Source of the DNA: Amoebophrya sp. A120
Lineage: Eukaryota > Sar > Dinophyceae > Syndiniales > Amoebophryaceae
Length of the DNA stretch: 64,000 nucleotides
Direction: 5' to 3'
NCBI GenBank assembly: GCA_905178155.1
Contig: CAJINV010000005.1
Span: forward strand, 166,254 to 230,253
The position numbers were made by a program, and so were the translations under genes. Positions 51,201 through 61,400 of the stretch are shown piece by piece (within the stretch, counting starts at the first letter, position 1; the number at the start of each line of letters is the position of its first letter). Under the pieces are notes generated by a model that made no database searches, was not told the DNA's origin, and saw only the letters and a list, made by a program, of their open reading frames with translations.

Positions 51201-51789
51201 CCCCGCTCCCGAGCACGCGACTGAAGGAGGTGTTGGTGGTTTTGTTGTTCCCACCTCCCCCACCTAAAGAGCCCCCTACGGTCGGGTCTTTTTGAAGCGC
51301 GAAGTCGATCGTGGTGCTGATACCCGCTCTGGTGCGCTGCAGCACGTGATACACCGCGGACCCGATCACCGGGTTGCGCGCGCTCTCCGTGTCGGTGCGC
51401 ACCACGCAGCGCAAGTCGATCGGTTCCTGCAAATACTCCAGTACGAACCGTTCGCCGAACCGGACCACCACCGACCGAGGCTTGAGTTCCTCCGAGCTCG
51501 GGTTGCTGCCCCGGGACTTGGGCATTAGATGCCCGAACAACCGCCCCATCAGCGTGGCGGACCGGGGACTAGGGTCTACCGTGTTGATGGTCACACACCG
51601 CACCTTGCTCGCCACCTGCGTCTCGACCTGGCGGTGGCCGAAGTAGAGCTCCACGTAGGGGTTGAAGGCCTGCTCATCGGCCATACTGTGCTCCGGCGCC
51701 TTCAGATCCCAGGCCGAGTCCACCGTCACAGCCAGCCGCTTGATCGGCCGATCGTACGTCAGCCGGGTGGGCGGCGCCACTTGCCTCAT
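45277..51789 (-). CDS. HECT-type E3 ubiquitin ligase, 2,116 residues
   Basis: Exon 1 is 51789-45852, exon 2 is 45689-45277, and the intron 45690-45851 is canonical GTAAGT...CTAG; the join reads LSPKLLEG|LLCGQSD. Residues 10-170 look like a C2-type beta domain (LAVTVDSAWDLKAPE, FNPYVELYFGHRQVE). Long Ser/Asn/Gly linkers separate small beta modules (RVAFDNEAYHRDM; GWGSVSVNDIGLCVQL; YWAGFWKMNYTDQVTGWYYA). The HECT N-lobe starts near 1560 (FTIKFRQDRGIDWGAVTKSW, FLGRFLAYCLYMN, LVFCLDFSVSYKFMG). The C-lobe, in exon 2, holds FWIGTTRVPAVGF and the catalytic cysteine at about 2083 in LPQTHICFHKLDLP. The protein accepts ubiquitin from an E2 onto this Cys and passes it to substrates. The small exon 2 is essential: without it the ligase would have no active site. 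Confidence 0.93.
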
Positions 51790-53414
51790 TTTCGGTGGTT
51801 CTTGTTTTTCTCCGGTGCTGGTTTCTTCAGTTCCTCTTCTGTACTGCGTGTGTCGTGCTTCCGCTTACTTGTTTGAAAATAACTGCCGGTGGTTGATGAT
51901 TGTTGCTTTTCCGCTTGTGCCCCTCCCGCTCTTTTTCCGCAACAAGTCTATTTCGTCGAACCTGCTCGTACTGAGGGTGACTTCCTGAGACGATGAAGTT
52001 GTAAAGACGAGATGAACCACGAAGCAGAAAGTCTGGGCTCGACCGATGAAAGGTGTGTCGGGGTAGAAATGTTGATAACTCTGGTCGTCCAGCGCAAACA
52101 CGGCGCGAGTGGAGGATTGTCGCGTATAATTGATTCAAGGACTTTGCTCTTCGCTTACGTCCAGCAAGACCACGATTGTTGTATACTTAGAATTGTAATT
52201 TGTGAAGTACTACTTCTTCCTGGCAGAAATTCGTATAAAGAAGTTCATGGTGAAAAAACAAACACCAGTATATTAACGCCACTTCTGCAGCTACTTGCTA
52301 GATGAAATATGGTTCCATTCTTGATGGCTCTATCCAGCCTGAAAAGTTACTTATGTGCGCAGGTGTTCCCTGCTCCTCAAGAAGAGATTTGTTCTGAGTT
52401 TTTTGACTACCTTAACCTTTGTGAATTTCTATAGTCGTGTCTCTTGGCCAGACTGGAATAGTCAAAGAAAAATGCGCACCATTTCTATGACCGCACTAAC
52501 GCAATGAAATTGGGAGATGTTAAGATGAAAGAACCAGCCAGGAAAAAGATCCTTGCCGATAGCAGTGCTGTCGCTTGCGGGAGATCAAGTCGACACCGTG
52601 CGAGATGAGACATCCATTCCAGAGAACGAGATCCAATCAAGCACAGACCCGGCCATGATATTACCGAAAAACAAGCACTAACGAGCGGAAAGGATTCAAG
52701 AAAGCTCGTGACAGTGCAGGTAAAAGCAGAGCTGCCCTATTGGATTAAACTGAACCTGAGGATAAAAATCTTACACTATCATCGATACGGGCGGGGGGCA
52801 GGCATGATCAAGATACCTCATACGCTACTAGCGAAGTCTGGGAAAGGAACTGTAAGAAAATTGCTACTTTGGTCTTGGTTTTCACGTCGATCTTTTGCTT
52901 CACGCGCTACGTTGTAGCTGCATGTTTCTGAAGTGTTGCTGATTCTTGACATAAGCCTCTTACTGCACGATACGAACGAAACATGGGAACTGAACGACAA
53001 CGATGACACAGCACGAACGGACGGACAGCACGAGAGTACGAGTTGTGAAACGCATGAACAGAAAAACGAAAAGCGACGATCAACAATACCTGTCGACACG
53101 GCAAACTTGTTTTACTCATCGTCTTTCTGTTGTGAACGAAGAGCGACGAGCAGCTCTGCTCGTACTAATTGTAATTCGTTTTTTCTTGAGCAGCGAAATT
53201 TTCATACCTTTCTCTGAAATCAGTTCCACGAAGGTCTGGTTGAGCTTCGCTTACTTCCTGCTCTAAAAACATACGCAATCATTTGACAGGTCGACCGGAC
53301 CGACGTTCAGCTCGTTCTGCAGATATTCAGAATAGGAGGACAAATCAAACGCGCCGTTCCTAGTGACGCGATTTCAGTCGGTGTTGGAACCACTGGGAGC
53401 AGCGTTCCACACCA
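51790..53414. other. 1.6-kb intergenic region, nothing recognised
   Basis: AT rich with only short scattered frames. It likely holds the HECT gene promoter at its left side and the 3' flank of the dioxygenase-like gene at its right. Confidence 0.5.
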
Positions 53415-56400
53415 TTAATCCAATAGCTCGGCGGCGTCGCGCTCTTCCTGCCAGGATCTTTTTTTCAACCCCGTAGCTTCTGTTCCTCGCCTTTCCCGCC
53501 CGTTTAGAAGGCCGCTGCGATGTTGTTCTTGACCCCTACCCGCACCGTTCTTGATGACATCTTGTTCTTCTTGTCCTCTTAGCCTTTTCGCTGCCGGCTC
53601 CCAACTCGAACCGCTGCTCTTCACTACAGGCAAATCGTCTTCCTCGCTTTCCGTTTCCTCGCTGCTTGAAATGAAGTCGTTCTCCGACACGATACCCCCT
53701 TCTCCTGCCTCCCCCTCCTCCGAGTCGGAAACCAAATCGATCACATTCTGCGACGTCTCCCGTAAAGGCAAGATTCTCCGGCTGCTCTCGTAGATGTCGT
53801 GCGGGGGCACTTGAAAACCGACCAAGTCCAATTTTTCCAAGAGCTCACTCTGCCCCTGTTCGCCCTGACCGTTTTTCCGTTTCCGCAGGCGTTCCACCGA
53901 TTTGTGGTAGTAGTACACGAGAGTAATCCGGTTTCCGGAGAAGGGCATGGTGCAGTGGGGTATGCGGCCGTCGAACAGGACGAACTCCTGTTTGCAGTTG
54001 TACACCCTGCCGAGGAAAAGGTTTTGGTTACTTACTTCCGATGCTAGTCCGGCAGTGTCCGTTTCGTTTCCGCCGTGGAGGTCCTGCATGTGCATCTCCC
54101 CCGCGGATGAACTACTGCTATTTCCTTCCTCCGCCTGCGCTCGCCACTTGCGAAATAAGCAAATTTGCTTCTGCTCTTTCGGATCGGTGATTCTGAGGGC
54201 GACCAGAGCTCCGTCCGGGTAGTCGTGGACTTGTGCGCTTGCTGCATTTACTGCTGTTGCGACGAAATACCGCTCCTGTTGACCCGCGACGGTGAGGAAG
54301 CCATGTTCCTGTTTCGTGCTTCCCGGCGGGCTAGGGAAACGAGCAGATGAACCGGCAGACGATGATGACGATGATGAGGAGGAGCCCGATGAACAGGAGC
54401 CAGAAAGCGACCCAACTACCGCCGCCCCACCTCTTCGAAACGCGTCATCCGCCTGCAAATCGAAGATCCAGGTCGCGCCACCGGTGTACTTCCCGACGGA
54501 AAAAACGGCGGATCTGCCGCAGTTGTTTTTGTCCCGGTGGACCGGAGTCACAACGTTCCGGTTCACGCTAACCGAACTGTACAGGAACTGGCACGACTCC
54601 AGCGCCTGCCGCTTCTCGATCAGCGTCTCATCCACTTGCGTGGTCGAAAAGTTCGGCGGATTGTTGAACACTCGGCAGTCGGACAAAAGTTGTCCTTCCT
54701 TGACCGTTTCCAAGCTGAAATTGCGGCGGAAAAACGTCGTGATGGTGGTAACCAGCCCAGTTCCATCCAGCGTTTTCGAAATCTTGCTTAAGGCCGCGCC
54801 CCTGCAGTGATCGGGAACCACGCCAATTGAAAAGGAGTAGGCCGGGTTGTGCTCCGTGCTAAACCGAGATTTCGTCAGGCGCTTTTGGTTTTTCTCGAAA
54901 AAATTTTCCAAGTGTCTTGCCAGGCGGGACGCGGGAAAGGCCCAGGTAGGGTGTTGGTTCTTATCTTCATTTCGCGGAGTCCTGCTGCTCCCGAGCGATG
55001 GCCCTGCGCCTGGTAGTCGCTCTGGGATAACGACTTGCGAACCCTGACTGCCTGTCGCCAGAAACACTGAGTCTTGCGAGGTGATTTGCGTCAGGCCAGT
55101 TGCTGCAGTTGGCGCTGCTAAAAATGGTCCCGCGCGGTCTTGAGAAGATGCCGGCAACGGTTCGACTGCAATCAATGCAGGTTGTGAGAACAGTGCTGGT
55201 CGAACATCACCTCGCTCATCCTCTGGTAGCGGGATTTCTACTGCCGAAATATTTGCCACCTGTGCCGCCTCGCCGTGTCCCACAGCGGCAGCGTCGACGC
55301 TTGAAAAAGCACGGGGAGAGCAAGAAAATGCGTTGAAGTGCTCTCTGGTGAGCTGTCCCTTGCTGCGCCGTTTGTCGTCCACCGTTGCATCCGCTTCTGT
55401 CGCACTTGAGGAGCCGCCTCCGTTGTTCTGTAGGCCACTTTCACCCCAGTTATGTAGAGTCGAAACCGGCCTCGCCGCAAGTAACAGTAGCTGCCCTTTA
55501 CTGTCACTATTCCCTCCAACTGGAGCACCATTCGTCGTTTTCACTTGTGTGAAGAAACCCCGTACTTCGAACAGGCTCTGTTGGTGCACCAGGTCCCAGA
55601 ACTTCCCGTGCGAATCTCTGGAAATCTCCAAAACACCGCCACCCAGCATACGCCCGGGAAAGGTCAACTTATGCTCCCGCTGCTCCTTCAGAAGTCTTTT
55701 TGCCGGCATCCAGTTTGCGAACTTCTCGTCTAGGTTTCGTTTCACGAGGCAGCGCTTCGCCAGAATTGTTGAAAATGGCAGAGTGGAAGTAGTTCCATCC
55801 TCAGTGCCCAATACGTAGACCAAATCGTCTACGACCTCCAAAACCCTTGCCACGTGCTCGCCCGAGTCGGGAAAGAACTGCATAACCAGCCATTTCGCGC
55901 CTTTCCCCTGGCACGCCTCCAGCACGAGAGCATGCGCTTGGCCGTCTGTTAGATTCGAACTCTGCGAGGGTTGCTGGCTTGGTATAATCATTCCGGTCGT
56001 GGCTCCCCCCGTCGCACTGCTTTGCTCCGGCTGAGTCCCACTGCTCCCCTGAAGCTGCAGCGCGGCTCGTTGCACAAGTTTTTTCTGCGAGGATGAGCCG
56101 GCTGCTTTCGCACTACCATTTCGCGTCGACCGATGTTGCAGGGCGGCAGATGCTGCTGAATCTTTCCCAGTTCCGGAAATTTCTTTCCACGCTTGGGCGA
56201 CTCGGGCAGCAACCTTAGAGACTTCCGTTTTTGTGTCTGGCGCGAACGTGGATGTAAAAATTATTTTGCCCTCCCGTTCTTTCCGTACCTGTGCGCACAT
56301 AGCACTAACTCCATTGCCTCCCGCGGGCGCCAGTTCTACTTCCTGCTGCCGCGCAATTCCTTTACCGCTTGTCCGTGACATCTCCGCTGAGTTTTGCTGC

Positions 56401-56543
56401 GGCTCAAGAGCGGCTTTCAATGGCGCGTGCTGGAGGAAAATGGAGCCGTACTGCAAAGGCACGAAAACTTCGCTGTTGAGTTCCCAGGTCCCCGGTGACG
56501 GGTAGTACCGTAGAGCATCGCCATCCCAACTTGTGACCAACAT
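53415..56543 (-). CDS. 2-oxoglutarate/Fe(II) dioxygenase-like protein
   Basis: About 1,042 residues from ATG 56543. The frame is open to a TTG at 56615 and could add a hydrophobic leader. The N-terminal half is Ser/Gly/Gln rich, with one ordered segment around KWLVMQFFPDSGEHVARVLE and the following VVDDLVYVLG. The catalytic-looking part begins near residue 560. NRNVVTPVHRDKNNCG gives the metal-binding H-x-D near residue 669. VGKYTGGATWIFD is a strand pair of the double-stranded beta-helix. GRIPHCTMPFSGNRITLVYY, near 863, supplies the second His and an Arg suited to bind 2-oxoglutarate. A Ser-rich insertion lies between these. The layout resembles TET/JBP-type and related protist dioxygenases, some of which hydroxylate DNA bases; the substrate here is unknown. 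The C-terminus is acidic then basic, possibly nuclear. Confidence 0.7.
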   Translation of the reverse strand: MLVTSWDGDALRYYPSPGTWELNSEVFVPLQYGSIFLQHAPLKAALEPQQNSAEMSRTSGKGIARQQEVELAPAGGNGVSAMCAQVRKEREGKIIFTSTFAPDTKTEVSKVAARVAQAWKEISGTGKDSAASAALQHRSTRNGSAKAAGSSSQKKLVQRAALQLQGSSGTQPEQSSATGGATTGMIIPSQQPSQSSNLTDGQAHALVLEACQGKGAKWLVMQFFPDSGEHVARVLEVVDDLVYVLGTEDGTTSTLPFSTILAKRCLVKRNLDEKFANWMPAKRLLKEQREHKLTFPGRMLGGGVLEISRDSHGKFWDLVHQQSLFEVRGFFTQVKTTNGAPVGGNSDSKGQLLLLAARPVSTLHNWGESGLQNNGGGSSSATEADATVDDKRRSKGQLTREHFNAFSCSPRAFSSVDAAAVGHGEAAQVANISAVEIPLPEDERGDVRPALFSQPALIAVEPLPASSQDRAGPFLAAPTAATGLTQITSQDSVFLATGSQGSQVVIPERLPGAGPSLGSSRTPRNEDKNQHPTWAFPASRLARHLENFFEKNQKRLTKSRFSTEHNPAYSFSIGVVPDHCRGAALSKISKTLDGTGLVTTITTFFRRNFSLETVKEGQLLSDCRVFNNPPNFSTTQVDETLIEKRQALESCQFLYSSVSVNRNVVTPVHRDKNNCGRSAVFSVGKYTGGATWIFDLQADDAFRRGGAAVVGSLSGSCSSGSSSSSSSSSAGSSARFPSPPGSTKQEHGFLTVAGQQERYFVATAVNAASAQVHDYPDGALVALRITDPKEQKQICLFRKWRAQAEEGNSSSSSAGEMHMQDLHGGNETDTAGLASEVSNQNLFLGRVYNCKQEFVLFDGRIPHCTMPFSGNRITLVYYYHKSVERLRKRKNGQGEQGQSELLEKLDLVGFQVPPHDIYESSRRILPLRETSQNVIDLVSDSEEGEAGEGGIVSENDFISSSEETESEEDDLPVVKSSGSSWEPAAKRLRGQEEQDVIKNGAGRGQEQHRSGLLNGRERRGTEATGLKKRSWQEERDAAELLD

Positions 56544-56615
56544 TCTGTGCTTAGTATTGCATGCAGTGCGTAGAAGTAGTAGATGAAGCAGACTAGGTTT
56601 AGAAACAAGTACCAA

Positions 56616-57050
56616 TCACATCACAGCTGCTACATCAGACACCGCCTGTGAGTCTTTCTACTTCTTCCTGCCGACACTTAAAACTCTAAAACAAATGCTT
56701 CTTGAAATTTCGATGATCGACAAATCCCACCCGGCGCACCATCCTGAGTACTACATACAATAGCTCTCCGCAACCGTCACGCACCGACGAGTCCTGTTTC
56801 ATGCTCGACGAAGAGATCTATGATTACTTAGCAAGAAAAAGGCTTTCAATTTTTATTGCACCACACACGACATGAGCTGCGAGCTTCGTCGATATTTTTC
56901 ATTCCAGCTGCACAAAGCAAAATCGATTCGACTCTTGCGTGCACACACAACAGCATGTTTTGTTTAAAGCTTCGTTATTGTCCTTCTCTGCAACGAGGTT
57001 TCTACTTGACGGCTACATTTTTCGAGTATGGTGCCTTCACATCAACGCCT
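56616..57050. other. Short intergenic gap, nothing recognised
   Basis: About 430 bp of mixed sequence between the HAD gene 3' end and the dioxygenase-like gene. No gene or repeat seen. Confidence 0.5.
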
Positions 57051-57983
57051 TTATACCCGATAAAAAAACTCTTCCACCTCAAACTCGAGCAACCCCTTTG
57101 ACCCCAGCACCAGGTCCGCTTCGAAATTTGCCGCGACAAAATCGCTCGGCGTCGCGGGGTCCGGGACGGCGACCACGAAGCAGCCCGCGCGCTTGGCCGC
57201 CAGACACCCGAGCGCAGAGTCTTCGAACACCAGACACTCCCGGGCGGGGAAGCCGAGCTTTTCCGCCGTCTTCAGGTAGTGTTCCGGGTCGGGCTTGCCC
57301 TTCGTCACCTCGTCGCCGGTCACCACCAGGTCGATCTTGGAAAAAATCGCGTCGTGGTAAAACTTCTTCTTTTTCCCGACCGAATTCGCACTGCTGCTCG
57401 TGGCGATCGCGAGGGGAATCGACTTTTTTTTCAAAACGTCCACGAGCTCCGCCGCACCGGGAAGAATACCGGGGATCTGCGGCTGGAATGAAGTTTTCGC
57501 AGAACTCGTCTCGTCTTTCGTCTCACTGGCAGCGGCTTTTGTCGTAACCTCGTCCAGTTCATCCCCCACGGGTAGTTTTTCTTGTACCGCGAAGACGCTT
57601 CCCATCATAATTTCCCAATCTTTCACCACCCTTGTCCACGACACCTTCTCCTCACTGATACCCACCTTCTGCAGCAGCTGCGGTGCCCACCGGTCCCCCT
57701 TCTGCCCCAGAATCCGGTAGTGGTCCGCTTTCGACCAGAAGGTCTGGGTGGGCCCGGATGTTAGGGTGCTGTTCTGCCGCTCTGCGCTATTTGTATTGGA
57801 CGCTTCTTCAACTGCAGAAGTTGCTGTTTCTTGCTGTTCCTTTGCGTACTTCTTCACCAACTCGTTCAAAACATGGCATGCGGTCGTTTCGCTGTCAATC
57901 AGAGTTCCGTCGAGGTCGAAGATAACGGCGGAGAATCGGCGGTTGGTCACGGCGTCTTGCAATTTGTCGTGGGAGGCGGTCAT
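57051..57983 (-). CDS. HAD-superfamily phosphatase (beta-PGM/GS1-like subfamily)
   Basis: Single exon of 310 residues from ATG 57983. HAD motif I, VIFDLDGTLIDSE, has the nucleophile Asp at 23 and the acid/base Asp at 25. A helical cap follows at about 30-160, with a polar insertion (TSAVEEASNTNSAERQNST). Motif II is LAIATSSSAN, motif III lysine is in VTKGKPDPEHYL, and motif IV acids are in CLVFEDSALGCLAAKRAG. The combination of a C1 helical cap and KPDP/FEDS is typical of the phosphoglucomutase/GS1-type group, which dephosphorylates small sugar or nucleotide phosphates. The substrate cannot be predicted. No targeting signal is seen, so it is probably cytosolic. About 60 residues longer than the usual 220-250, mainly through cap insertions. 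Confidence 0.9.
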   Translation of the reverse strand: MTASHDKLQDAVTNRRFSAVIFDLDGTLIDSETTACHVLNELVKKYAKEQQETATSAVEEASNTNSAERQNSTLTSGPTQTFWSKADHYRILGQKGDRWAPQLLQKVGISEEKVSWTRVVKDWEIMMGSVFAVQEKLPVGDELDEVTTKAAASETKDETSSAKTSFQPQIPGILPGAAELVDVLKKKSIPLAIATSSSANSVGKKKKFYHDAIFSKIDLVVTGDEVTKGKPDPEHYLKTAEKLGFPARECLVFEDSALGCLAAKRAGCFVVAVPDPATPSDFVAANFEADLVLGSKGLLEFEVEEFFYRV

Positions 57984-58406
57984 TTTTGTCTTTCTTTTGC
58001 GTATCTTTCAGGTTTTAATCGACGAGGGGCGGTGTACCACAAGGTGATCCTCTATTGTCAACAAGTGAATATCAAGAATATGTTATATCCTCACGAAGTG
58101 TTGAAAATGAAGCCACTTCTAGCAAAGAAAGCACTGATGAACAAAAAGGACGACGTGATCTGCCTGTACAATGAATTTAGCAGATGATCGCTATCATAAA
58201 TCGTTCCGAGGACTTAACTGCTGCAGTGCAAGTTTCGAAAACAAAACCATACCGAACCAGGAAATAAATCTCTGCCCCCAGCAACTTCAAGACTTTGGGG
58301 AAGGGTTCGACACTGTTGTTCCAAGGTGACAGCGCATGCACACGCTACAGCACTACCGCCGAAACCAAGCGAAAAGCAAAGCGGCACAAGATGAAAACCG
58401 GTCCTC
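57984..58406. other. Short intergenic gap, nothing recognised
   Basis: About 420 bp between the glycosyltransferase-like gene's stop and the HAD gene's start. No gene or repeat seen. Confidence 0.5.
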
Positions 58407-61400
58407 TCACTCCCCCCACCCAAACAGCCGCGCCCACCTTCTCGCACTGTGCACGACCGCGCGCTCGTTGAAGACCTTCATGTGGGAGGCCGTGGCGTGC
58501 AGATCCGTTTCCAACAGTAGACGCATCAGGTGCGGAATGGACTCGAAGTGGCCGAGGAAGGGGTAGAAACTCCAGTCCGCGAACTGGCTCCAGTACATCA
58601 TGGCATCTGGATCCATTTTCCCGTAGGGCGTGAAGTGCGGCGAGGGACGGGCGTCCGGCTCCGAGTACAAGAACGGGGCCTGCGCCGCGGAGAAGGATGC
58701 GGATAGAAGTTTTGCTGCTGATCTTCCGGTAGTTGTAGCGACGTTCTCGTCGGGGTATGTTCTTCTTCTAGTCGCTTTACACCAGTACGCGCGATGAGAG
58801 CCGTTCGGAGCTCGTCCTGCAGCTCGCTGCTTTCCTACCGCGGAACTCGTCCTCCTAGCAAAATCATCTCGAAGCGAAACGTCCTTTCCTGTGTAGGTCT
58901 CGCACCGGGGAGGGCTTGCTTTGGCAGCGTCGCCGTAACTGTAGGCAAACGCGAAACACTTCGGCTCCCCTGCTTCTCTGCAGCTCTCTGCGCAGCTTGT
59001 GAACGATGAAGCTGCAGCAACGGTGCTTGCTTCTGAGAGTTCGTAAGCCCGCACCTCGCTCTCCTCTTTGCGCCCGCTGATAACCACCGTCTTCCCTGCC
59101 TCTTCCCGTTCGTCCTCCCCAGCAGTACTTAAACTTTCCGCTTCTAAACAGGGCCGAAAGCCGAAGAAGTCGGCTGGCGTTACCGCCCCTGATTCGGCCG
59201 CAACTTGCACGTTTGGGTTCAAGTTTTCTGGTACCTCGTCTTCTTGTCGCGCGTTTGCTTCCCCCGACGCTGTGCCACTGTTGTGAGTGTACAGTAACGC
59301 ACTCGCTTCGTCCTGGTACAGGTTCCACTCCGCGAGATCGAACCGGGTGTGCTGCCCCCACATCCAGCGCAGCAGGTGCGACTCCCGGTGCGGCACGAAG
59401 ATCGGCAGGTTTGCGGAGTACAGCTCCCAAAACAGCATCAGCGACGTGTCGTAGGGGAACCACACAGCCGACCGAAACTGCTGGAGCAACTCGTAGGGGA
59501 GGCGCTTCTCGATGTAAATCTGCTTCGCGTTGTCCGGATCCGGGTGAAATTGGCGGAGAAACTGCTCGAGAAAGAGAAACCGCAGCGGGTACTCCGGATT
59601 CGCAAACCGAAAATGGTCGAACACGCACTCCGCCAGACCACCGGACGTGCCGACGCGCGCGACCAGAACCGTTTCCATCGGGTCGTGGTGTGTTTTAGAA
59701 GATGCGTGGTTCTTAGCAACAGCGGGAACAACAATAGTGTCTTCCGCAGCCACGGCGGTACTATGCTTCTGTCTGGTCGGGAACCAAACCGTGTTCGTGT
59801 GCAGTCCGTGGATGCGCATGACGGCCGGCCGGAGCCACCCATTCGTCTTCCAGTTGACCAGCTCCGCGAGGTAGAGGTTATTCGCGAGAAACGTCACGTC
59901 CGGGCGAAGGGCCAGGTCGAAAATCTCCATCAGATTAGTCATGCGGTCCACGGCAGGAACGTCCTGGTGCAACGGGAGACCGAGGTACATGATCAGCTTC
60001 TTCCCCTTCGTGCCCTTATTTGCATCATCTTCTGCAGCTACTTCTCCGGGGCCACCGGACCTACTTTTTTCCGTTCCCCTGCTGCTTGTCCCTAAAAACT
60101 TTTTAAACAACCGGCAGAAGTAGAACGGAATCGTGCACAGAACCGCACTGGCGCTCCGAAAGTTCACCGCCTCGGCCTCGTCCGAGTGCTCCAGGAACTC
60201 GACCATCTGATTTTCCATCTTGCTGTATCAAATGCAAACATGTCTGGGTCTGGATGGGTGCAACTTGTGATGCTGCATTTGGATACTACAAAAACCTGTG
60301 TTGCATGAACAGCAAAAGAGGTCCAGCTTTTGCCTCGGCGAGAAAGCATTTCCAATGCGGTATAGGCATCAGGAAGCCCTCACAAAATCTGTGATGCTAG
60401 GGCATGCATCCCAGACGTCAGGAGTCATGCAAACTGTGCATGACAAACCTTGGATCCTTCCAGACCCAGACATTTTTGCATTTGATATGCTCAACCGTTC
60501 CCCGACGGGCAAATTTCGCACGCTGTCCTCGTTCGACCGGTATAATTCGATCAGGTCGAAGAGGCGAGAGCCGAATTTATCAAAAGGAAAAATCCCGCCT
60601 CCCCATATCGAAAACGAAACTTGTGAAGCTGGATCTGAGTACACAAATCAGACTTGTCTTGCTGAAGAGGACTGCGGGCCCACATCAAGCCGGAGTAGAG
60701 AGGCTTTGGCCTAGGCGCTTAGCATGAGAAACGTCCGCGCTGTAGGCCAAACAGCATTACAAACCGCCCGCATAATGCGGCGGAGCCTGTGGAGTTGCCT
60801 TCTTGCAAGACAGAGATCATTTGTCGTCGCAAATCAGCATTGCAAATTTTCTGCGACGTACCTTTTCGATATGGGGAGGGGGGATTTTTCCCCGCGATAG
60901 AATTGCTCCCCGTTCGGGGGACAGAGGTTGTAGTTCCGGCAAAAGTCGGTCGCCAGCGAATTTCCGTAAAACGGGATCCGCCGCACAAAGCGGTTGACAA
61001 AGTTGTACATTTCCCCGGCGGTCGCGGTGTGAAAGCAGAGCTGCCACACGGTGTGGATCGTGTCGAAAGCAGAAGACTTCGTGTCGAGGAAATACTGGTC
61101 CCATTTCTTGTGCTGCAGTTTGTTCGTGTAGTAGCTCCAGGCGCGTTCCATGGTAGGGTTGTTGATCGGGTCGATTTTTTATAGAATGCAAATATGTCTG
61201 GGTCTGGACAGCTGTGATGCTGGATTGCGCATGACTGCAACGCTTGCAATGGCCTCCAAGCATGACAAACTTTCGGAACGCTTTCTGCTGCGTAACGCGC
61301 ATGACAAATTGCCTCTTTGCATAACCAGGAAAGCTGCTCATTTGCTGCTCATGCAGCACAGATTTTCCAGGAATGCAAGATACGCATTACAAGTTGCAAC

